Source: Psychroflexus salarius | GTDB taxonomy: Bacteria; Bacteroidota; Bacteroidia; Flavobacteriales; Flavobacteriaceae | NCBI RefSeq assembly: GCF_900129035.1 | Contig: NZ_FQTW01000001.1 | Location: forward strand, 434,001 to 498,000 | DNA length: 64,000 nt | Direction of reading: 5' to 3' | Shown here: positions 62,286 through 64,000 of the stretch, piece by piece | How the letters are laid out: each line of letters opens with the position of its first letter | Position numbering within the stretch: the stretch's first letter is position 1 | The notes under the pieces: model-generated | Told to the model about the DNA's origin: nothing | Seen by the model: only the letters and a program-made list of their open reading frames with translations | Databases searched by the model: none | Made by a program: the position numbers and the translations under genes

Positions 62286-63958
62286 TTGTATTTAATTCGC
62301 TTTGGCATTAAATCTCCACCTAAACGCTGACGTTTATTTTCTTCATAATCACTAAAACTTCCTTCAAAAAAGTAAACTTGCGAGTCTCCTTCAAAGGCTA
62401 AGATATGTGTGCAAATACGATCTAAAAACCATCGATCGTGAGATATCACAACTGCACAACCTGCAAAATTCTCAAGCCCTTCTTCTAATGCTCTTAAGGT
62501 ATTCACATCAAGATCATTAGTTGGCTCGTCTAACAACAATACATTTCCCTCTTCCCTTAATGTCATTGCTAAATGCAAACGATTACGTTCACCTCCTGAG
62601 AGCGTACTTACTTTTTTATTTTGCTCACTACCTGAAAAATTAAATCGGCTTAAGTAAGCACGTGAATTAACTTTTCGGCCACCCATCATAATAAGTTCTT
62701 GACCATCACAGAAATTTTCCCAAATACTTTTATCTGGATCAATATTGCTGTGAGCCTGATCTACGTAAGCAATCTTAGCAGTTTCACCAACTTCAAACTC
62801 ACCTTTATCAGGTGTCTCTTCACCCATAATCATTTTAAAAATGGTTGTTTTACCAGCACCATTAGGACCTATAACACCAACAATACCTGCTTGCGGTAGT
62901 TTAAAGTTTAAATCTTCATAAAGTAATTTACTATCAAAAGCTTTACTAACGCCTTTTGCTTCAATTACGTTTGTACCAAGCCTTGGACCGTTAGGTATGT
63001 ATATTTCAAGTTTTTCATCAAGTTTTTCTTGATCTTGACTCATGAGTTTATCATAATTTTTTAAACGTGCCTTTTGCTTTGATTGTCTTCCTTTAGGTGC
63101 CATTTTAACCCATTCTAATTCACGCTCAAGTGTTTTTTGACGTTTAGAAGCTTGTTTCTGCTCTTGTGACATTCGTTTTGACTTTTGATCAAGCCATGAT
63201 GAGTAATTACCTTTCCATGGAATACCTTCTCCACGATCTAATTCTAAAATCCATCCTGCAACATTATCTAAAAAGTAACGGTCGTGTGTCACGGCAATAA
63301 CTGTACCTTTATATTGTTGCAAGTGATGTTCTAACCAATGTACAGATTCTGCATCTAAATGGTTAGTTGGCTCATCAAGAAGTAAAACATCAGGTTCTTG
63401 TAGTAGTAATCTACATAATGCAACACGTCGCTTTTCACCTCCAGATAATACTGAAATTTTCTTATCGGCATCAGGTGTTCTTAAAGCATCCATCGCAACT
63501 TCAAGCTTATTATCAAGTTCCCAAGCATTAGTAGCATCAATCTTATCTTGCAAGTTGGCTTGCTTATCCATTAACTTTTGCATTTTATCTGGGTTTTCAT
63601 AAACCTCAGGCAAAGCAAAATCATCGTTAATTTTATTATATTCATCTAAAATAGCAACCACATCGGCAACACCTTCTTTAACTACTTCAAGTACAGTTTT
63701 ATCAGGATCTAGTTCAGGTTCTTGTTCTAAATAGCCAACAGAGTAATCCTGAGAAAAAACCACGTCACCTTGATAGTTTTTTTCTTGACCTGCTATAATT
63801 TTCATTAAGGTAGACTTACCCGAACCATTAAGACCAAGTATCCCTATTTTAGCACCATAGAAAAAGCTGAGGTAAATATTTTTTAGTACAGGTTTATTTG
63901 CACCTGGATAAGTTTTACTCACCCCAGACATTGAAAAAATTACTTTTTTATCTTCCAT
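62270..63958 (-). CDS. ettA: Energy-dependent translational throttle protein EttA (ABC-F ATPase)
   Basis: 562 aa with two ABC domains: Walker A GLNGSGKST and GPNGAGKTT, signatures LSGGEKRRVALCRLL and LSGGERNRLHLAMTL, Walker B LLLLDEPTNHLD and VLLLDEPTNDLD. The linker (about residues 245-320, ASKRQKTLERELEWVKM) is the P-site tRNA-interaction motif. EttA gates the first elongation step on ribosomes according to ADP/ATP. The length matches the family. Confidence 0.97.
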   Translation of the reverse strand: MEDKKVIFSMSGVSKTYPGANKPVLKNIYLSFFYGAKIGILGLNGSGKSTLMKIIAGQEKNYQGDVVFSQDYSVGYLEQEPELDPDKTVLEVVKEGVADVVAILDEYNKINDDFALPEVYENPDKMQKLMDKQANLQDKIDATNAWELDNKLEVAMDALRTPDADKKISVLSGGEKRRVALCRLLLQEPDVLLLDEPTNHLDAESVHWLEHHLQQYKGTVIAVTHDRYFLDNVAGWILELDRGEGIPWKGNYSSWLDQKSKRMSQEQKQASKRQKTLERELEWVKMAPKGRQSKQKARLKNYDKLMSQDQEKLDEKLEIYIPNGPRLGTNVIEAKGVSKAFDSKLLYEDLNFKLPQAGIVGVIGPNGAGKTTIFKMIMGEETPDKGEFEVGETAKIAYVDQAHSNIDPDKSIWENFCDGQELIMMGGRKVNSRAYLSRFNFSGSEQNKKVSTLSGGERNRLHLAMTLREEGNVLLLDEPTNDLDVNTLRALEEGLENFAGCAVVISHDRWFLDRICTHILAFEGDSQVYFFEGSFSDYEENKRQRLGGDLMPKRIKYKKLVR

Positions 63959-64000
63959 ATTGTATATTTTTTAAACGCGGCCTTTTAAAGCATTAAACAC

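Overview
The window is an AT-rich stretch of a Bacteroidota chromosome, almost certainly from the family Flavobacteriaceae. The signs are TAnnTTTG-type -7 promoter elements (several with a TTG or TTTG element exactly 19 bp upstream), a type IX secretion (T9SS) C-terminal sorting domain, GLPGLI-family proteins, DUF4290, DUF3078, DUF4159 and DUF493 proteins, type III glutamine synthetase, a MurA with Asp in place of the catalytic Cys, and near absence of Shine-Dalgarno sequences. The genus cannot be named from the sequence alone.

Most of the window is conserved core genome. Positions 1-6906 (minus strand) hold a truncated GH3 glycosidase, a split heterodisulfide-reductase-like iron-sulfur module, a HAD-like protein, an MCE (MlaD-type) lipid-transport protein and a periplasmic amidase. 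Positions 7027-11808 (plus) hold LptD, RidA and a sodium:solute symporter, followed by convergent TamB (11798-16273). A plus-strand run at 16375-21103 contains tsaD, a parvulin, rsmE, a DUF4159 protein, a TrmH-type RNA methyltransferase and a second methyltransferase. Next come murA, DUF4290, DUF493, a small ATPase, recQ, fmt, HU, YqgE, a class IV aminotransferase, tRNA-Met, a large PLP enzyme, a T9SS substrate, hisS, rpsF-rpsR-rplI, a TonB-dependent receptor, pyrF, prfA, purM and glnN. The right end has a BlaI/BlaR-like pair, an aldo/keto reductase, a FadL-like porin, a Ser/Arg-rich lipoprotein, proS, two identical tRNA-Glu genes, rpsT and ettA.

The accessory and most interesting part is 45.8-53.8 kb. 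Three copies of the 3' end of a sodium/calcium antiporter gene are present: one complete gene at 52628-53575 and two remnants at 47434-47709 and 45831-45980. Each remnant is fused at the same codon to a nearly identical leader of about 330 bp. One leader precedes a lipoprotein with a Cys-rich C-terminus (46300), which is followed by a small PLDc_N-like membrane protein (47171). The other precedes a 71-residue secreted peptide (48030), followed by two GLPGLI proteins and an 892-residue outer-membrane barrel protein with unusual base and codon use. The arrangement is best explained by tandem amplification of a leader-cargo-barrel-antiporter unit, then divergence of the cargo.

The leader folds into four hairpins. 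The four differences between its copies all lie outside the stems. It also contains a 29/33-codon open frame with a CxC motif and a 12/14-T homopolymer upstream. This locus is the best candidate here for an undescribed system, perhaps a variable secreted-peptide cassette. A foldback (MITE-like) element separates it from the BlaI/BlaR pair, whose operator overlaps the promoter.
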